A stretch of 64,000 bases of DNA from Tetracentron sinense (lineage: Eukaryota; Streptophyta; Magnoliopsida; Trochodendrales; Trochodendraceae). The notes below the pieces were generated by a model. The model was not told where the DNA came from and made no database searches. It worked only from the letters and a program-made list of their open reading frames with translations. The DNA is taken from assembly GCA_015143295.1 (NCBI GenBank), contig CM026562.1, positions 4,254,639 to 4,318,638 on the forward strand, read 5' to 3'. How positions within the stretch are numbered: the stretch's first letter is position 1; every line of letters begins with the position of its first letter. Of this stretch, positions 33,000 through 44,973 are shown piece by piece. Both the position numbers and the translations under genes were made by a program.

Positions 33000-34070
33000 T
33001 CAAGTGTCAAATAATATACTGGTTCACATAGTATAGAATTGATTTATGATAGAAAAGATTCTATACAAATAATCCTTTTTGGTTCACATGCATTAAAAAA
33101 AATGATTTTTTTTTCAAAATTGAAGAAATATGAAAATCTCTTATAGGTACAAAAAAAAAAATACAGTTTTCTTCTCTCAAAATCACCTTTCATTCCAATT
33201 TGAAATAAATTGACATTCCGATTTGAAATAAATTGACATTTGAGAGGGGATAACTTTTTTTTATATATATAATCACTTCCTTTTTAGACGAGTTACCAGC
33301 TTCTCTGTATAGTGAAAGAGTCTAGATCGGCTTTTGGGTGTATAGATGTTTTTAGATGTCATTCTACTACTATAAATAAGGCTTGTTTGATAATGGATGC
33401 AAGTTCGGGGTCACCAGAATTTTTGTGGATGGTACCCACCGTTATAAGTTATAACAACAGCTATGGTGAATGACAGGCAAGATCCACCATTCTCATTCAT
33501 CATTTTTATTATTCTGTACACCTGGGTTAGTATGCTGTTTGATGTGTTCTTTGTCCCGGGCTCAAGTCTATTAAATGTATAGATATATCCGTTCCCAAAC
33601 AACACTTGAGGACTAAGGTTGCCGTCCTAAAAAAGACCAGAACGTTTGTTTAAAGATTTGTTTTCCCAATTATAAATAAAATCAATTAATAAAGAGTATG
33701 CCCTAAATAATCGATTATAGATATTTTTCATCAGTTTAACTGATTATTATCAATAAAAATAATAATGGCAACTTTTAATTATATATTTGATCGATGTTTT
33801 TCTTCACTTTTTTCTTATCTCTTGTCCATGGTTCACATAGATAATAGTTTAAATACAAAGAGGAGCTTTGCTACACGACATTGAAGCGGAGCTTCCTTTT
33901 TTAGGGCATGGCCTTGATAATTTTGTAATTATGAAAGAAAAAATGTTGTAAAATTGCCTTAACTCTTTTCATGATTACAACAGTGTCACCGTTCTTTAAA
34001 GAAGAGCACTGGTTTCCCTCAAAATTTTAGTCTTCATAAATAAACGATTTTTTAAATAAATGAACCAGAC
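33000..34070. other. Unassigned AT-rich stretch with small repeats
   Basis: A 23-bp tandem duplication lies near 33195-33240. A piece of the GGAGCTTCC foldback family lies near 33860-33945. 33386-33607 has weakly inverted ends (GGCTTGTTTGATAATGG / CCGTTCCCAAACAACAC) and may be an old MITE. No gene. Confidence 0.4.
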
Positions 34071-34079
34071 ATCTAGAAT

Positions 34080-34283
34080 TAGTCTAGGGATACTCCCAAA
34101 GTGTACTCCCATATATACTCCCAAATCCTAACCGTTTATCTTAATTATTAAACGGTTAGGATTCCTGGTGATGTGGCAATAGAAAAGACAAAATAAGCCA
34201 ACTGAAATCTTGACCCTTAATGGTTGGTTATAAACGGTTAAGATTAAAGAGTATAAACGGGAGTACCCATAAACTGACTCTAT
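34080..34283. mobile_element. Foldback MITE, ~200 bp
   Basis: The left end (AGTCTAGGGATACTCCC) and right end (GGGAGTACCCATAAACTGACTC) are inverted, and AACCGTTTA near 34130 is answered by TAAACGGTT near 34230. A further internal hairpin, CCTAACCGTTTA/TAAACGGTTAGG, lies at 34127-34162. The target duplication is unclear. Confidence 0.55.
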
Positions 34284-34289
34284 TATTTC

Positions 34290-35330
34290 TTGTCGCTAAT
34301 TATTTTAGTGTGGGGTAAATAATCTTACCCAAACAAGGCCTAAAATACCGTGTTTCTTGTTTATTTTAGCTGGCGAATTTATGCTACAGTTCAAAGTGTT
34401 ATGGCTAGGGCCTGTTTGGCCTGGCATAAGACTAAGTAGTGTACAGCAGCATGGGAAATTAGTCAATTAATCAGAAAGATTTTTCCAAGTCTATTTAGAT
34501 TTGTTTGAATTTTGAATTTGGGTACGAGGTGGAAAGTGTATTGCTCGAAATCATATTGGCATCAATTTGAAATTTGCCCTGTAGTTTCTTACCATTATTT
34601 TTTCGACATCGGTGTCACGGCGTAATGAGAATTACAACAGAAAACTCTGGGTTGCTTTTCTCAAAGTGTTGCAATTAGCAACTTTTCAGTTCAAATGCAT
34701 TTGAATTCCAAAAATTTCTGCCCGCCCCAAAAAAAAACACACAAAAAAATTACAAAAATAACGTCTCACGCATCATTAACGAGTTTTCTAAAAAATCAAA
34801 ATATGTTTCCAAACAGGTCTCCTTTGCAAAGCAAAATTGGAAGAATCCTCTGCACAGTGCACAGAATGGAGCTATTATTGTTGGAGACAACAAAAGAGAA
34901 AGCTGAAATCTTAAAGATGACAAGATCTTCCTGACAATGATGTGTTGGTGGGGGCCACTGGATGATTACTGGCGTTGGATGGGACAAATTTACGGTCACG
35001 CTCACGTAGAAAGTAATCGTCTCTAAGACTCCATTAGAAGAAAAACTTCTTCCACTTTACTGTTCTAAGGTGAAGATCAGTTTGAATGTTTGATCTTGAC
35101 CATCCAATTTATGAACCCAACTTGAGAAATCTACTAGTTTCGCCAGAAAAAAGATGGTAGATTTTTTTTGTTTGGCAACCAATTTTTTTTAATTTTTAGA
35201 TTGTTAAGACTTTATAATAGGAAATGCTGAACTTTACGCGGCATTTGACAAGAGTGTCATCAACCCTCCTTCGGAAAAACATGTTGTTGGACTTACTTTT
35301 ATGACACTTAGGGCTACCTTAACTTTGGTT
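34290..35330. other. Intergenic stretch
   Basis: GGGCCTGTTTGGCC at 34408 and CCAAACAGGTCTC at 34809 could be the ends of a PIF/Harbinger-type element, but no convincing 3-bp duplication was found. No gene. Confidence 0.35.
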
Positions 35331-35337
35331 ATCTTTA

Positions 35338-35819
35338 TCTTTACTATTAGAACGGGAGATGCTGGCGTAGATGATTTTTCTAAAATTCCCATATTAACAT
35401 TTTATCTTCCTTATCTTTCCTATTATAATGGGAGAGGCTGGTGTAGATATTTTTCTGAAATTCTCATATTACCCTTATATAAAAACAAAATTTTGATTTA
35501 ATGTTTTGCTTTAAAACCCAAACTACCTCTTGCCTTTAATTTTATTTCCAAACTACCTCTTGCTCATCTATCTATTTAGAATCACAACCAATCACGATGG
35601 AACTCGGGGAGAGTTCAATCGCACCCGTGGGTTAACACGTGTCCCTTTTAACTCCTATTAACTGTGGTTAACTCTTTCCCCTCGCTCTCACGTGCATCGC
35701 ACATGCCACTAGCAAGTTCAATCGCACTAGCGAGTTAACACGTGTCCCTTTTAACTCCTATTAACTATGGGCAACTCCTTCCCCTCGCTCTCATGTGCAT
35801 CGCATGTGCCACCTGCTAG
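35338..35819 (+). mobile_element. Helitron-like nonautonomous element, 482 bp
   Basis: The proposed 5' end TCTTTACTATTAG follows an A, and the 3' end ...CCACCTGCTAG precedes a T, as Helitrons insert between A and T. A hairpin-forming CATGTGCATCGCATGTG lies just before the CTAG end. Both its 5' part and its 3' part are internally duplicated (repeats at about 35640-35728 and 35729-35819). A second, shorter copy in opposite orientation is at 37615-37890. It has no terminal inverted repeats of its own. Confidence 0.55.
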
Positions 35820-36725
35820 TGTTAATGAGTTTAGTTTGTGTTAGTTACTTGATAACATTTCTCAAAAAAAAAAATAATAATAATAATATCAAATGAGCCA
35901 TCTTTATTGGTCCATGCCCTACTTTTTACCATATTTTACTAAAAATAAATTATGGGATTAGCATATGAGGGCTTCGGGGTTTGTAGGCGTAGCCCCTGAT
36001 TTTTTTTTTTTTGAGATAAAGGATCCTTTGTGGTCATAGAATTCGTTGATATAACATTTCAATAAGGGAAAAACGACGAGACCACCCCAAGTCTATTGGT
36101 CCCTCTTTTGATAAATCAATTATATAAATAAAATTAATTATATTTTTATATTATGAAGATTATTTTTTTCGTGAAACGTGTCCATTTTAACACTTATTAA
36201 TTTTGGTTAAGATTCACTCACCCTTAGGATTTATATATCTACCCTTGATTTTTAGAAAAATAAATAAATCTTAAGTTAATTAATCTTAACTATGGTTAAA
36301 GATTGTTAAAAGGGACACATGGAGGCCTAAAGTATCAATTCCTCTATATTATAAATATTTAAAAAATTTTACTTGAGGGGCTACTATGTACAAATTTAAG
36401 GTATTATATATTTTTTAAAATAAAAAATATACCTATGACCCCTGCTCCGCCTTGCATATTACCACATATCAACAGTGGTTAAGATTCACTCACTCCTAGG
36501 TTTTAGGCAATATAATCTTGGCTTATAAAGAGAAGAAAAATAATAGAAATATTAACCTTAAATTTCTTAAGCTTAATCATAATTAAAAACGTGTTAAAAG
36601 GGACACATGGCTAATGACATTTGACTACGTAGTCAAGGCATTTGACTGCATAGTCCAATGCGTGGTGTGCTAATCACTGTCCTTTTATAATCCATCATAT
36701 TTTTGCTATAAAAATAAGATTAATT
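35820..36725. other. Intergenic stretch with MITE debris
   Basis: Pieces of the ACACGTGTCC...TTAACCATGGTTAA family recur near 36175-36320 and 36475-36605, without definable ends. GGGGC...CTCCGCC motifs near 35980 and 36440 resemble the element at 54279. No gene. Confidence 0.4.
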
Positions 36726-36730
36726 TTCAT

Positions 36731-36916
36731 GGGGAGCTCTGCATCATGCGGAGCTTCCTTTTTACCCTACATGGGGGCAAAAGTGTAATTATCGGAGCTC
36801 CCTTTTTACACTATATGAGGGCAAAAGTGTAATTATTGATAAATGAAGCTCCATATGACTCCCTTTTTACCCCCATGTAGTGTAAAAAGGAAGCTCCATA
36901 TGATGCAGAGCTCCGC
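36731..36916. mobile_element. Foldback element (GGAGCTCTGCATCAT family), ~186 bp
   Basis: GGGGAGCTCTGCATCATGCG at 36731 is mirrored by ATGATGCAGAGCTCCGC ending near 36916, and the inner arms (CTACATGGGGGCAAAA / TTTACCCCCATGTAG) continue the inversion. Worn relatives occur near 19100 and 33860. No target duplication was set. Confidence 0.65.
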
Positions 36917-37614
36917 TTGATATTTAAACCGTATAAAAATTGACTGAGAGAGGGAGGTCAAGGAATCAAATCTCAATCGTGATGTTTTGCAAAGTAAGAG
37001 TACTTGATGATTACTATTTTTTTAAAGTTGAATTCATTAGTGCACTCATTTTTTATTAATGTCATTATTCATTTTTGATAAGTAATGTTTAAATTCTCAA
37101 TTAACTTTTAATAATTATCATAATACGGTTATGTAACCCGTTTCCTATTGTTAATATTTATTCATTGATTAATGGTTAGAAGTTAGGTTAAATAGTATGC
37201 TAGTCAAGCGCTACACCACACTCATAGGAATTGTTCCGAACCAACCAAAATGGGAATACAAATTGTGGCACTAGTGCCAGCGGACAAGTGTATCAACTCT
37301 CCATCTATTTTATTTTATATCCTTTATCGAAATTTGAAACTACTCTTAAGTTCTCCTACAGGAAAGTGTTAAAAAAACTCTCAATAGTTTGTACTATCGA
37401 GTGCTTGACCATCCGATTTAAAATCTAATAGCACAAAGACTTGAATGCACTTTATGGTGGACCCCACTTTATGTTTGGTGCCATTAAATTTTAAATCAGA
37501 TGGCATATACTGGAGGATTTTTAATCACTTCCCTCTCTTAAATAATCTCATTTAATATAGTAGACTTCGCAAGTACATTTTCTTCCTACTAATGTTTATA
37601 TATATTTATATATA

Positions 37615-37890
37615 CTAGCGGGTGGCACGTGAGAGTGAGGGAAATGAGTTAACCACAGTTAATAGGAGTTAAAAGGGACACGTGTTAACCCACAAGTGCG
37701 ATTGAACTCTCCTAGAGTTCAATCGCAATTGGCTGTGATTCTATTATTTAAATAGATAGATGAGCAAGGGGTAGTTTGAGAATTAAAATAAAACATTAAA
37801 TCAAAATTTTATTTTACATGAGGGTAAATTAAGAATTTTGGAAAAAACAGGCGTAGCCTGGCTCTTGCATTATAATAGTAATATATAGGA
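37615..37890 (-). mobile_element. Helitron-like element, minus strand, 276 bp
   Basis: Read on the minus strand it starts TCCTATATATTACTATTATA after an A and ends ...GCCACCCGCTAG before a T. Its sequence matches the element at 35338-35819 in reverse orientation without that copy's internal duplications. Confidence 0.6.
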
Positions 37891-37899
37891 TTGGACTAA

Positions 37900-38325
37900 C
37901 CAATGGATCCCACACCCTTGGAAGTAGGGGCGGCAAAGTAAGGATTATCTTGCAGGGGCTAACAATGGGGGTGTAGCCCTTGAAAAGTTTTTTATGAGGG
38001 CTAAGTTCATGGGCCATAGTATTTATTTGTGTTCATTTGTATAGAATATATTTTTCTCAAAAGTTTGGAGTGGCTAGAGCCCTCGTCCCTCTGCTCCGCC
38101 CTTCTCCCAGACTATTAATACTATATTGATTTTTATTTTTCAAATTTTCAAGGGTGCTTCAGCTCCCCTTGTGCCCCATGTGGCTCCGCCCTTACTCCGT
38201 ACCATGGTGGGCATGGGAAAGGTCCAATTATTCTTCTAAGTTGTTTATTGAAGGCACCCCCTAATTAAACTTGGCCCAAATATTAGTTAACCATGAGAGT
38301 TCTAACCACTAGAGGTATGGAACCG
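37900..38325. other. Intergenic stretch
   Basis: Contains paired GGGGCGG and CTCCGCCC motifs near 37927, 38093 and 38182, suggesting overlapping hAT-type MITE fragments. No gene. Confidence 0.35.
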
Positions 38326-38332
38326 CGTATGC

Positions 38333-38860
38333 TTGCCTCTTTTGTTCCCATCACTCCTAACTTGGCGCTCATTAGTTTGTGGTGAGGGTTTTCTCCATCT
38401 TATCACCTTGGGGGTGCCTTTGCTGGTGGCAGGAATAGCTCTAGGCGGGTGCTTAGCTTCTCGTTTGAGTAATTCTCCTGTGACTCCCCCTCTTGTTGCT
38501 GTAGCTCGTGCTATTTCTCTGGGGAATCGTGTTGCACATCAGCAAGCTTGGAAGGATATTATGTTAGAATTTGACTCTCTAACCATTATCCAAGCCCTTA
38601 AACTCTCCTAATGGCTGCTTCCATATGGATGTCTTGATGTTGATGGAGGCCTCCCTTGATTCCTTTGACCGACTAGTGTTCTCTTTTACTTCTAGGGTTT
38701 GTAATCAATTGATGCATTAGGTGGTCTCTTCCTCCTTCGGAATGTCAAGATGATGTTCGCTCAACCTTGTCCCTCTTGGGACTTAATTGATTATGTAAAT
38801 AATAGAGTTGGGCATTGTGATTGGTCCAAATTCTCTCTTGTCCCTCTTTCTGGTTGATGC
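38333..38860 (+). pseudogene. RNase H-like remnant of a non-LTR retroelement
   Basis: An open 92-aa stretch ends AVARAISLGNRVAHQQAWKD followed by IMLEFDSLTIIQALKLS, where EFDS fits the acidic motif of RNase H (RVT_3-type) domains. Further along, out of frame, DYVNNRVGHCDWSKFSLVP fits the domain's C-terminal part. It is a decayed fragment. Confidence 0.45.
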
Positions 38861-38870
38861 AGTGAAGGCG

Positions 38871-39050
38871 TTTTTTTTTTTTTTTGATAAATGTGGATAT
38901 CCTCAATCTTAAAGACTCAGACTAGTCTCACGTGCTGGATAAAGAATACCCCAACCCCATACAAAAGATATTGAGAGGAGTACAAGAATTGACCTGGAGA
39001 CCTCCGGGTTTATGGTTCGTCCTTCAGCCATTGGGTTACACCCCCGGGTT
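38871..39050 (-). mobile_element. tRNA-derived SINE, minus strand, ~180 bp
   Basis: A poly-T run of about 15 (38871-38885) marks the tail of a minus-strand element. Near its 5' end, on the minus strand, GGGGTGTAACCCAATGGCTG resembles an A box, and AGGTCAATTCTTG a B box about 35-40 bp later. The target duplication is imperfect at best. It lies about 690 bp upstream of the SPL start codon. Confidence 0.6.
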
Positions 39051-39738
39051 CGATGAAGTTGATTATCTCAAAAAAATAAAATAAAATTGTATTGTTAGAT
39101 TTTTTAGAGCAGTTTCAGAAAATTCAAAAGGCTCATTAAAGATCACAAAAGGCCAAATGCCCCAAATCCCCAAAAATGTAAAAGCCAATCCAATAATCCG
39201 GTTTTTAGGAGACCTTAAACCCCATTTAACTCTCAGTATCAAGAAATTCAACAAAGAGCCTTCAAAAGAGATTAAAGAAAGAAAAAGCTAGAGAGAAGAA
39301 GCATAGTACATATGATTTAAAGATTACAGAAAGCCCAAACACACCTCTTCTCCGGTAATACTCTTGCTCTTTCAGTTAAAAATGAAAAGAAAATTAAAAT
39401 CTCTCTTTTTCCAAAGATGGTCCAGTTTGATCCACACATACAGCATTATACCATCAAAAAGGAGTCTTGAAAAGCTATACTCTCTCTCTCTCTCTCTATC
39501 GCTCTGTCTACTTTTTGAAACTCTGAGGGTACTGTAACTCTGTAAACCGACCTGGCATGGGCCAAATGGCAGATGTCGGCTTTATATTACCCCACAGCTT
39601 CAGCAAAAAGACCGGAGCGCTTTAAACAGCAATACCCACCATCTCCTTTTTCCCCATCTGGCCTTTAATCCATCTCTCTCCTCTTATCACATTCTTATGC
39701 CCCGCAAAACAGCCATGAATGGAAACTAGACACCACTC
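39051..39738 (+). promoter_or_regulatory. Promoter and 5' UTR region of the SPL gene
   Basis: Contains a CT microsatellite near 39480-39500, typical of plant 5' UTRs and core promoters, and an A-rich stretch around 39260-39300. GGCTTTATATTACC near 39575 could serve as a TATA element. The transcription start cannot be fixed from sequence. No upstream in-frame ATG extends the protein. Confidence 0.45.
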
Positions 39739-40082
39739 ATGGAGATGGGTTCAGTTTCAGGGGCTTCTGGGTCGTCAGATTCGCTCAACGGATTGAAATT
39801 CGGCAAGAAAATCTACTTTGAAGATGGTGACATCGGAGTTTTGGCCAAATCAGGAGGTGGGTCGTCGTCGGATTCGGTGGCGCTGTCGCCGGCGCTGCCG
39901 AAGAAGGGGAGGGGGGTTGTGCAGGGAGGTCAGCCTCCGAGGTGTCAGGTCGAGGGTTGTAAAGTGGATCTAAGTGGCGCTAAAGCCTATTATTCCAGAC
40001 ACAAGGTTTGTGGGATGCACTCCAAGGCTTCTCAGGTGATTGTCGCTGATCTGGAGCAGAGGTTTTGCCAACAGTGTAGCAG
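39739..40082 (+). CDS. SPL9/15-like: SPL transcription factor (SPL9/15-like), coding exon 1 of 3
   Basis: Plant SBP-box transcription factor. SPL9/15 members bind GTAC-core promoters, promote the juvenile-to-adult transition and flowering, and are repressed by miR156. The model joins 39739-40082, 52571-52710 and 52850-53469: 1,104 nt, 367 aa, close to the usual ~350-380 for this clade. Residues 1-67 are a Ser/Gly-rich N-terminus. The SBP domain is 68-142, with finger 1 ligands C69, C74, C91 and H94, finger 2 ligands C110, C113, H117 and C129, and the overlapping bipartite nuclear signal at 126-142 (KRSCRRR...RRRK). The exon ends inside Arg115 (CQQCSR), the conserved SBP intron position, at AG|GTCAGA. 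I chose the ATG at 39739 as the first in frame. SPL9/15 placement rests on the GDCFAGVSDSGCALSLLS segment and the terminal WSL. Everything needed for function is present and in frame. Confidence 0.9.
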
Positions 40083-42551
40083 GTCAGATTGCTTTTATTT
40101 TTGGGGGTTGTAGAATTACTAGGTAGCTACTGCCTGAGTTTGATGGAAGTTTAGGATTTGTTGAGTCCTCTTTTTGCTGTTTAAAAGGTCTAATTTTGTG
40201 TTTCTACTCTGAATTTTTTGCTGCTTCTTTTTTTTTTTTTTTTGTTGTTTCTTTCTCTGGATGCTGGATTTGGTTTATGAATTTGGTTTTGTTCTTGGGT
40301 TTAGATGTTTGGTTCTCGAGTATTGAGCTTGTGTTCTTTTAGTAGACTTGATTCGGGTGGAGGGTTTGGTGTTTGGGTTCTTACTCTAATTGTTTTGTTA
40401 CTTACTGTTTATGTATTCTGTGGGAATTTTTTTTTACTATGTGAATTTGATTGTCTTGTTGGGCTGTGATGGTTATCTGTTGCTTATGCTGAGTTCTTCT
40501 GGCAAATCATTCCGTTATCTTGGGAATTTGCAGTTCGGAGGTTGGGTTTGTGGTGGTCAATTGAATCTGCAGCCGGACTTGGAACTTTTTGTAGTGTTTT
40601 AGTCAATTGTTGTGTCTCATGAACATCAAGCTATCTGCAGGCAGCTGTATTATTCTTATAAAATGGACGTGAAACTGTAGTAGGAAAATTAAGATGCTTT
40701 TGCAGTTCTAGAGTTCTAGGACGTGTCATGGAAATGCTCGAATAGTTTATTGGTTATGTGTCTGTTATATGGGCATGTTAGATAAACATGCCCAGCCTCC
40801 AAAAACAAGGTTTATGCAATGGTTATGTGACTTTTTAATAGGTTTAGTTTAGAACCTTTAACTTCGTCTTTCTCAATGTCTCACCCAACCATTTGGGGTT
40901 GGCAACACGAATCTTATTCCGTCATTCTAGTCTCTGAAGAGCTATATCTTAAGTTAAAGCGTGTGTTATCAAATCTTTTTTCATTATTTCCATTTACATG
41001 CTTTTTTTGCCCTTCTCTAGCCTTTTTTGAGCTTTCAACTTGTATCACCTCACTCTTATTCATGTTTAAGAACTCATGTTTCTATGAAGTGGTGGAGGGT
41101 GGTTGGAACTTGTCGAGCTTTTGGGTTTGCTGAGTACGCTTTTTGGTTTGAAATTAAAGGCGGTTGAGGTTAAGTTGAAGGCGTGGAATAGGGAGAGTGT
41201 TGCCTGGGTCCAACAAAGCTAGAATATTGGAGGAGATATCAGTTACCAATAAGAAAGAAGAATCGGGTCGATTTTTAGTATTGAGAGAAAAGAAGAGTTG
41301 AGTTGACAAAAGAGTTCCAATTCTAGTTTTGTTGGAACCAAAGAAGGCGATAAGAATACCAGTTATTTTCACAGGATCACTATTGACAGGAACAAATCGA
41401 ATCTCATACGAGGTTGAAGGTGGGCGATGCTTGGTTGGATAGGTTACAAGATCTTAGGTAGTAGATTGTCCAGTTCTGCCAAATCCTCATCTGAGGAGAC
41501 TCAAGTTCTTTTGATGAGATTCACAATAGTACCTTCATCGCGTTGATTCATAAGGTCAGTGGGACTCGGGAGTTGCGAGATTTTCATTTGATTAGTTTGG
41601 TGAGTATTGTTTATAAAATTTTAGCTAAGGTTTTTGCCAAAATAGTAAGGAGGGTGATGATTTGATCATTTCCCCACCACAAGGTGCCTTTGTCAGAGGG
41701 AGACAAATTTTGGATGGGATTTTAATTGCCATTGAAGATTTATATGATAGGTGGAGAAGGGAAAAACCTAACATTTTGTGTAAATTGAATTTGGATAAGG
41801 CCTACAATTATGTGAATTGAGAGTTCCTAGATTATGTGATGAGGCGCATTGGGTTTGGGATTAAGTGGAGGCGGTGGAAGAAATCATGCTAGGGTTCAGT
41901 TTCTTTCTTTTTTTTAGCCAATGAGTATCCAACGGACTATTTAGTAGTTCTAAGGGGTTGAGTCAAGGGATCTGTTGTCTCCCTTTTTGTTTATTATGGT
42001 GGCGTAAGCGCTAAGTTGAATGGTTGTAGGGCCGAGAATAGGGTCATCAAGGGGTTTGGGGTGGGTGGAGATAATGTGAAAATCTCTCATCTTCAGTTTG
42101 CCAATGACACTTATCTTGTTGACGCTTCGAATCAGTAAATGGCCTATGTTTGATGTCTTCTTAGTTTTTTTGAAGCCGTTTGTGCTATGAAAGTAAATTT
42201 GTGAAAAGGTAAATTGTTTGGCATATGAAATGTGCTGGATTTAGAGGTTTTAGTAGAGGTTTTGGAGTGCAGAATATGTATCTTTCTTTCGTTTTACCTT
42301 GGTATGCCTTTAGGTGCTTCATACAAATCAAAATCTTCTTGGCATGCAATGGTGGAAAGAGTCTCTAGTAGGTTAGTTGCGTGGAAGGGTCGCTTACTAT
42401 CAAAAGGTGCTAGACTGAATGGTGCTAGACTGAATTAGTTGTGCCAAATTTTAGGTTTAAGGTGGGTAGAGGGGTTAGAGATTAGATTTTGAAAGGATGT
42501 ATGGTCTGGACCAATGAAATTAAATGATGATTTCAGCAACATTTTTCTATT

Positions 42552-42731
42552 GAGGAGTGCTAGCCCTACTCTCAAGGTATTCCTACTTTCAGTGTGAGCC
42601 AACCATTTGTCCATTTTCAGTGTTAAAAGCCTTACAAACATTGAAAAATATGTACTTTAACACTGAAAATGGATAAATGGTTGGCTCACATTGAAAGTAG
42701 GAATGCCATGAGAGTAGGGCTAGCACTCCTC
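42552..42731. mobile_element. Foldback MITE, Mutator-like, 180 bp
   Basis: Almost the whole element is an inverted repeat beginning GAGGAGTGCTAGCCCTACTC and closing with its complement. The perfect 10-bp duplication TTTTTCTATT lies at 42542-42551 and 42732-42741. It interrupts LINE-B between its FSNIFLL and ATNRDAPV codons, which dates it as younger than LINE-B. Confidence 0.85.
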
Positions 42732-42984
42732 TTTTTCTATTAGCCACAAATAGGGACGCACCAGTAGGGGATTATTTTGAGTTAAGGGATGATGGGGTGG
42801 TGTGGAGTCCAAAATTGAGGCGTGATTTGAACGATTTGGAAATCGAGGATATGGGTTGACTTCTATTGCATCTTGGGTCTTCCCCTTCGGATTCTCAGGG
42901 TAAAGACTGCACAATTTGGTCTAGAGGTCACAATTGTCGATTCTCAATGAGATCACTGATACAATGCCTTGGCTTAGTACCATA

Positions 42985-43360
42985 ATTGCCGGAAAGCTAT
43001 TTACAAGGTGGGAAGCTCATTTCCCAGACTTGCTTCTCATTTAGTGGTCAAGGGGGTTATGAATTTACTATTTAGGAAGTAATGAGATAGACATGAGTCT
43101 AAAGCCTACGACATATATCCTAAGCAAGTATCGTTGAATTGAAACCTAAGACTCTAAGGAACCTACTTCTTCACAAATATCTCATACAAAATAAAATTTA
43201 AGGTATGATTGGACATCCTAACATAACAGGAATGAGGCACCTATATCTATTTCTCGCTTCCCGTTTCCAAATGATTTTTTGAGCTTCGTTTCCAGTTTCT
43301 CGCTTCTCGTTTTCGCTTCACGATTTGGTAACTATGCTCAATACCTTATGAATCCTTTTC
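42985..43360. repeat. Unclassified repeat interrupting LINE-B
   Basis: LINE-B coding stops after LIQCLGLVP near 42980 and resumes near 43365. The intervening ~375 bp resembles 32715-32885 in its middle part and carries TTCTCGCTTC/CGCTTC-type repeats at 43245-43320. Ends and duplication were not resolved. Confidence 0.5.
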
Positions 43361-44345
43361 TCATAGGCTTGTGTGGAATTCAGGTATTCAATCCAAAGTA
43401 TGTTTCTTCATGTGGAATGTTGTAGAAATCTGATTATTTATTCATTTTTTGGCTTTTTCATGATCTAAATGTTTGATATTCATCTTAACTAAAAAGTAGC
43501 AAGAGTGAGATTGTGCAGGTAGGTGTGATACCCGATCTACAAATCCTAGCTGACTGTTTAGGCTATCAGTCAGGATCCCTCTCAACCAGTTACCTTGGGC
43601 TACCTTTGGGTGCCCCCTTAAAAGTAACTGCAATGTGGAATCCAGTAATAGAGAGATTCACGTCCAGACTAGCAGAGGGTGGAAATCAAAATTCCTGTTC
43701 AATGGAGGTGAATTGACATTCATCAAGAGTACCATCAGAGCTCCCCATCTATTTCTTGTTCACTCGTACATTTCCCAAGTTTGTAGCCTTGACCCTAGAT
43801 CGCTTGCAATAGTCCTTTCTCTGGCATGGACATGATGACAAGATGAAATATCACATAGTCGATTGGAAATAGATTTGTAAACCTGCTAAGGCGGGTGTCC
43901 TCAATCTAGTTCCCCTCGCTAATGTGAATAAGGCCCTTCTTGGCAAATGAGTTTGGAGATTTGGAGTTGAGCGAGAGAGTCTTTGGCGGAATGTCATCAT
44001 TGCCAAATATGGAGTAAACTCATAGTGGAAGCCAAAGGAGGTAAGATCTTTGCATGGGGTTGGGCTTTGGAAATGAATCATGTCGGTGGAAAATCTTTTT
44101 AGCACCTCACATTAATATTAGGTTGGGAATGGTCTCAAAGTCCAATTTTGGACTAATATGTGGTGTGGTCAGGCTAGACTGAAGGACGATTTTGGAAATA
44201 TATTCCTACTTGTCCTTAATAGAAGAGCCTTGGTGGCGGAGTGTTTCAAGGGGTTGGGAAGTGAGTTAGTATGGTGCCCTAGATTGAGGAGAGACCTAAC
44301 GACTGGGAGCTTGAGAACTTACAGAACCTTTTGGCCCGATTGTAT

Positions 44346-44385
44346 TCCTCCTCCCCCCTCCCCCCTCCCCCCTCCCCTAACTTCC
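44346..44385. repeat. CCTCCC-rich tract in LINE-C
   Basis: Four near-copies of CCTCCCC interrupt the LINE reading with Pro/Ser residues. The minus strand is G-rich and could form a quadruplex. Confidence 0.7.
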
Positions 44386-44520
44386 CCATGTACCCAGGTT
44401 AGAGATTACAGGATTTGGTCTAGAAGCAACAATTGTCGGTTTTCAGTGAGATCCTTTCTACAGACCTTAGTCCCGGTACCTTCGCATTCATTTCTATCAA
44501 AGGTTGTCTAGAACCCTCAT

Positions 44521-44973
44521 GTGCCATCAAATGTATCTTTCTTCCTTTGGTTTGCAGCTCTGTATAAGATTCTTATAATTGATTACCTAAATAGTAGAGG
44601 GTGGAGTATGGCAAATCGCTGTTTCCTTTGCCTAATGGAAGAAGATACAACAGATCATCTACTCTTGCATTGTCCTGTTGTCTTTGGGATCTGGGATTTC
44701 TTCTTTTTTCGATTAGGGGTGGAATGGGTCTTCCCATCCTCCTATCTGAACTTCTTATCCGGTTGGAAATTGATGATAGTGGGCGTTAAGGAAGCTGTCT
44801 GGACTACATTGCCTAGATTTGTGTCGTGGGCCACATGGAAAGAGAGGAACAGTCGAATCTTTGATAATTCCTCTCTTCCAATCCCCTGTCTTCGAGACCG
44901 GATCCGTCGCTCTATGGTGGATTGGTTGTCCATCTACGGTATGGAGACGGAAGTGGGTGATATATTGTTATGA
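44521..44973 (+). pseudogene. LINE-C ORF2 C-terminus with zf-RVT domain, 150 aa open
   Basis: Open to a natural-looking stop. It begins VPSNVSFFLWFAALYKILII and carries CFLCLMEEDTTDHLLLHCPV, the zf-RVT Cys/His set, then WKERNSRIFDN, a common plant LINE motif. It is a fragment without RT or endonuclease, hence a pseudogene. The preceding frame (44158-44511) contains a proline run from the C-rich tract at 44346-44385. Confidence 0.75.

Noticed and set aside
34408-34820. PIF/Harbinger-type element with GGGCCTGTTTGG ends
   Set aside because: Only about 12 bp of inverted similarity and no clear 3-bp duplication.
35338-37890. A single 2.5 kb element with long terminal inverted repeats
   Set aside because: Each arm has its own start (TC after A) and end (CTAG before T) and the intervening sequence belongs to other repeats, so two separate elements in opposite orientation fit better.
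38971-39050. tRNA gene-like A/B box sequence
   Set aside because: The boxes belong to a SINE with poly-A tail; no cloverleaf could be drawn.
44158-44973. Possible host gene from two good-length ORFs
   Set aside because: Both align in pattern with LINE ORF2 C-terminal sequence (zf-RVT, WKERN motif) and lie inside a 13-bp target duplication.
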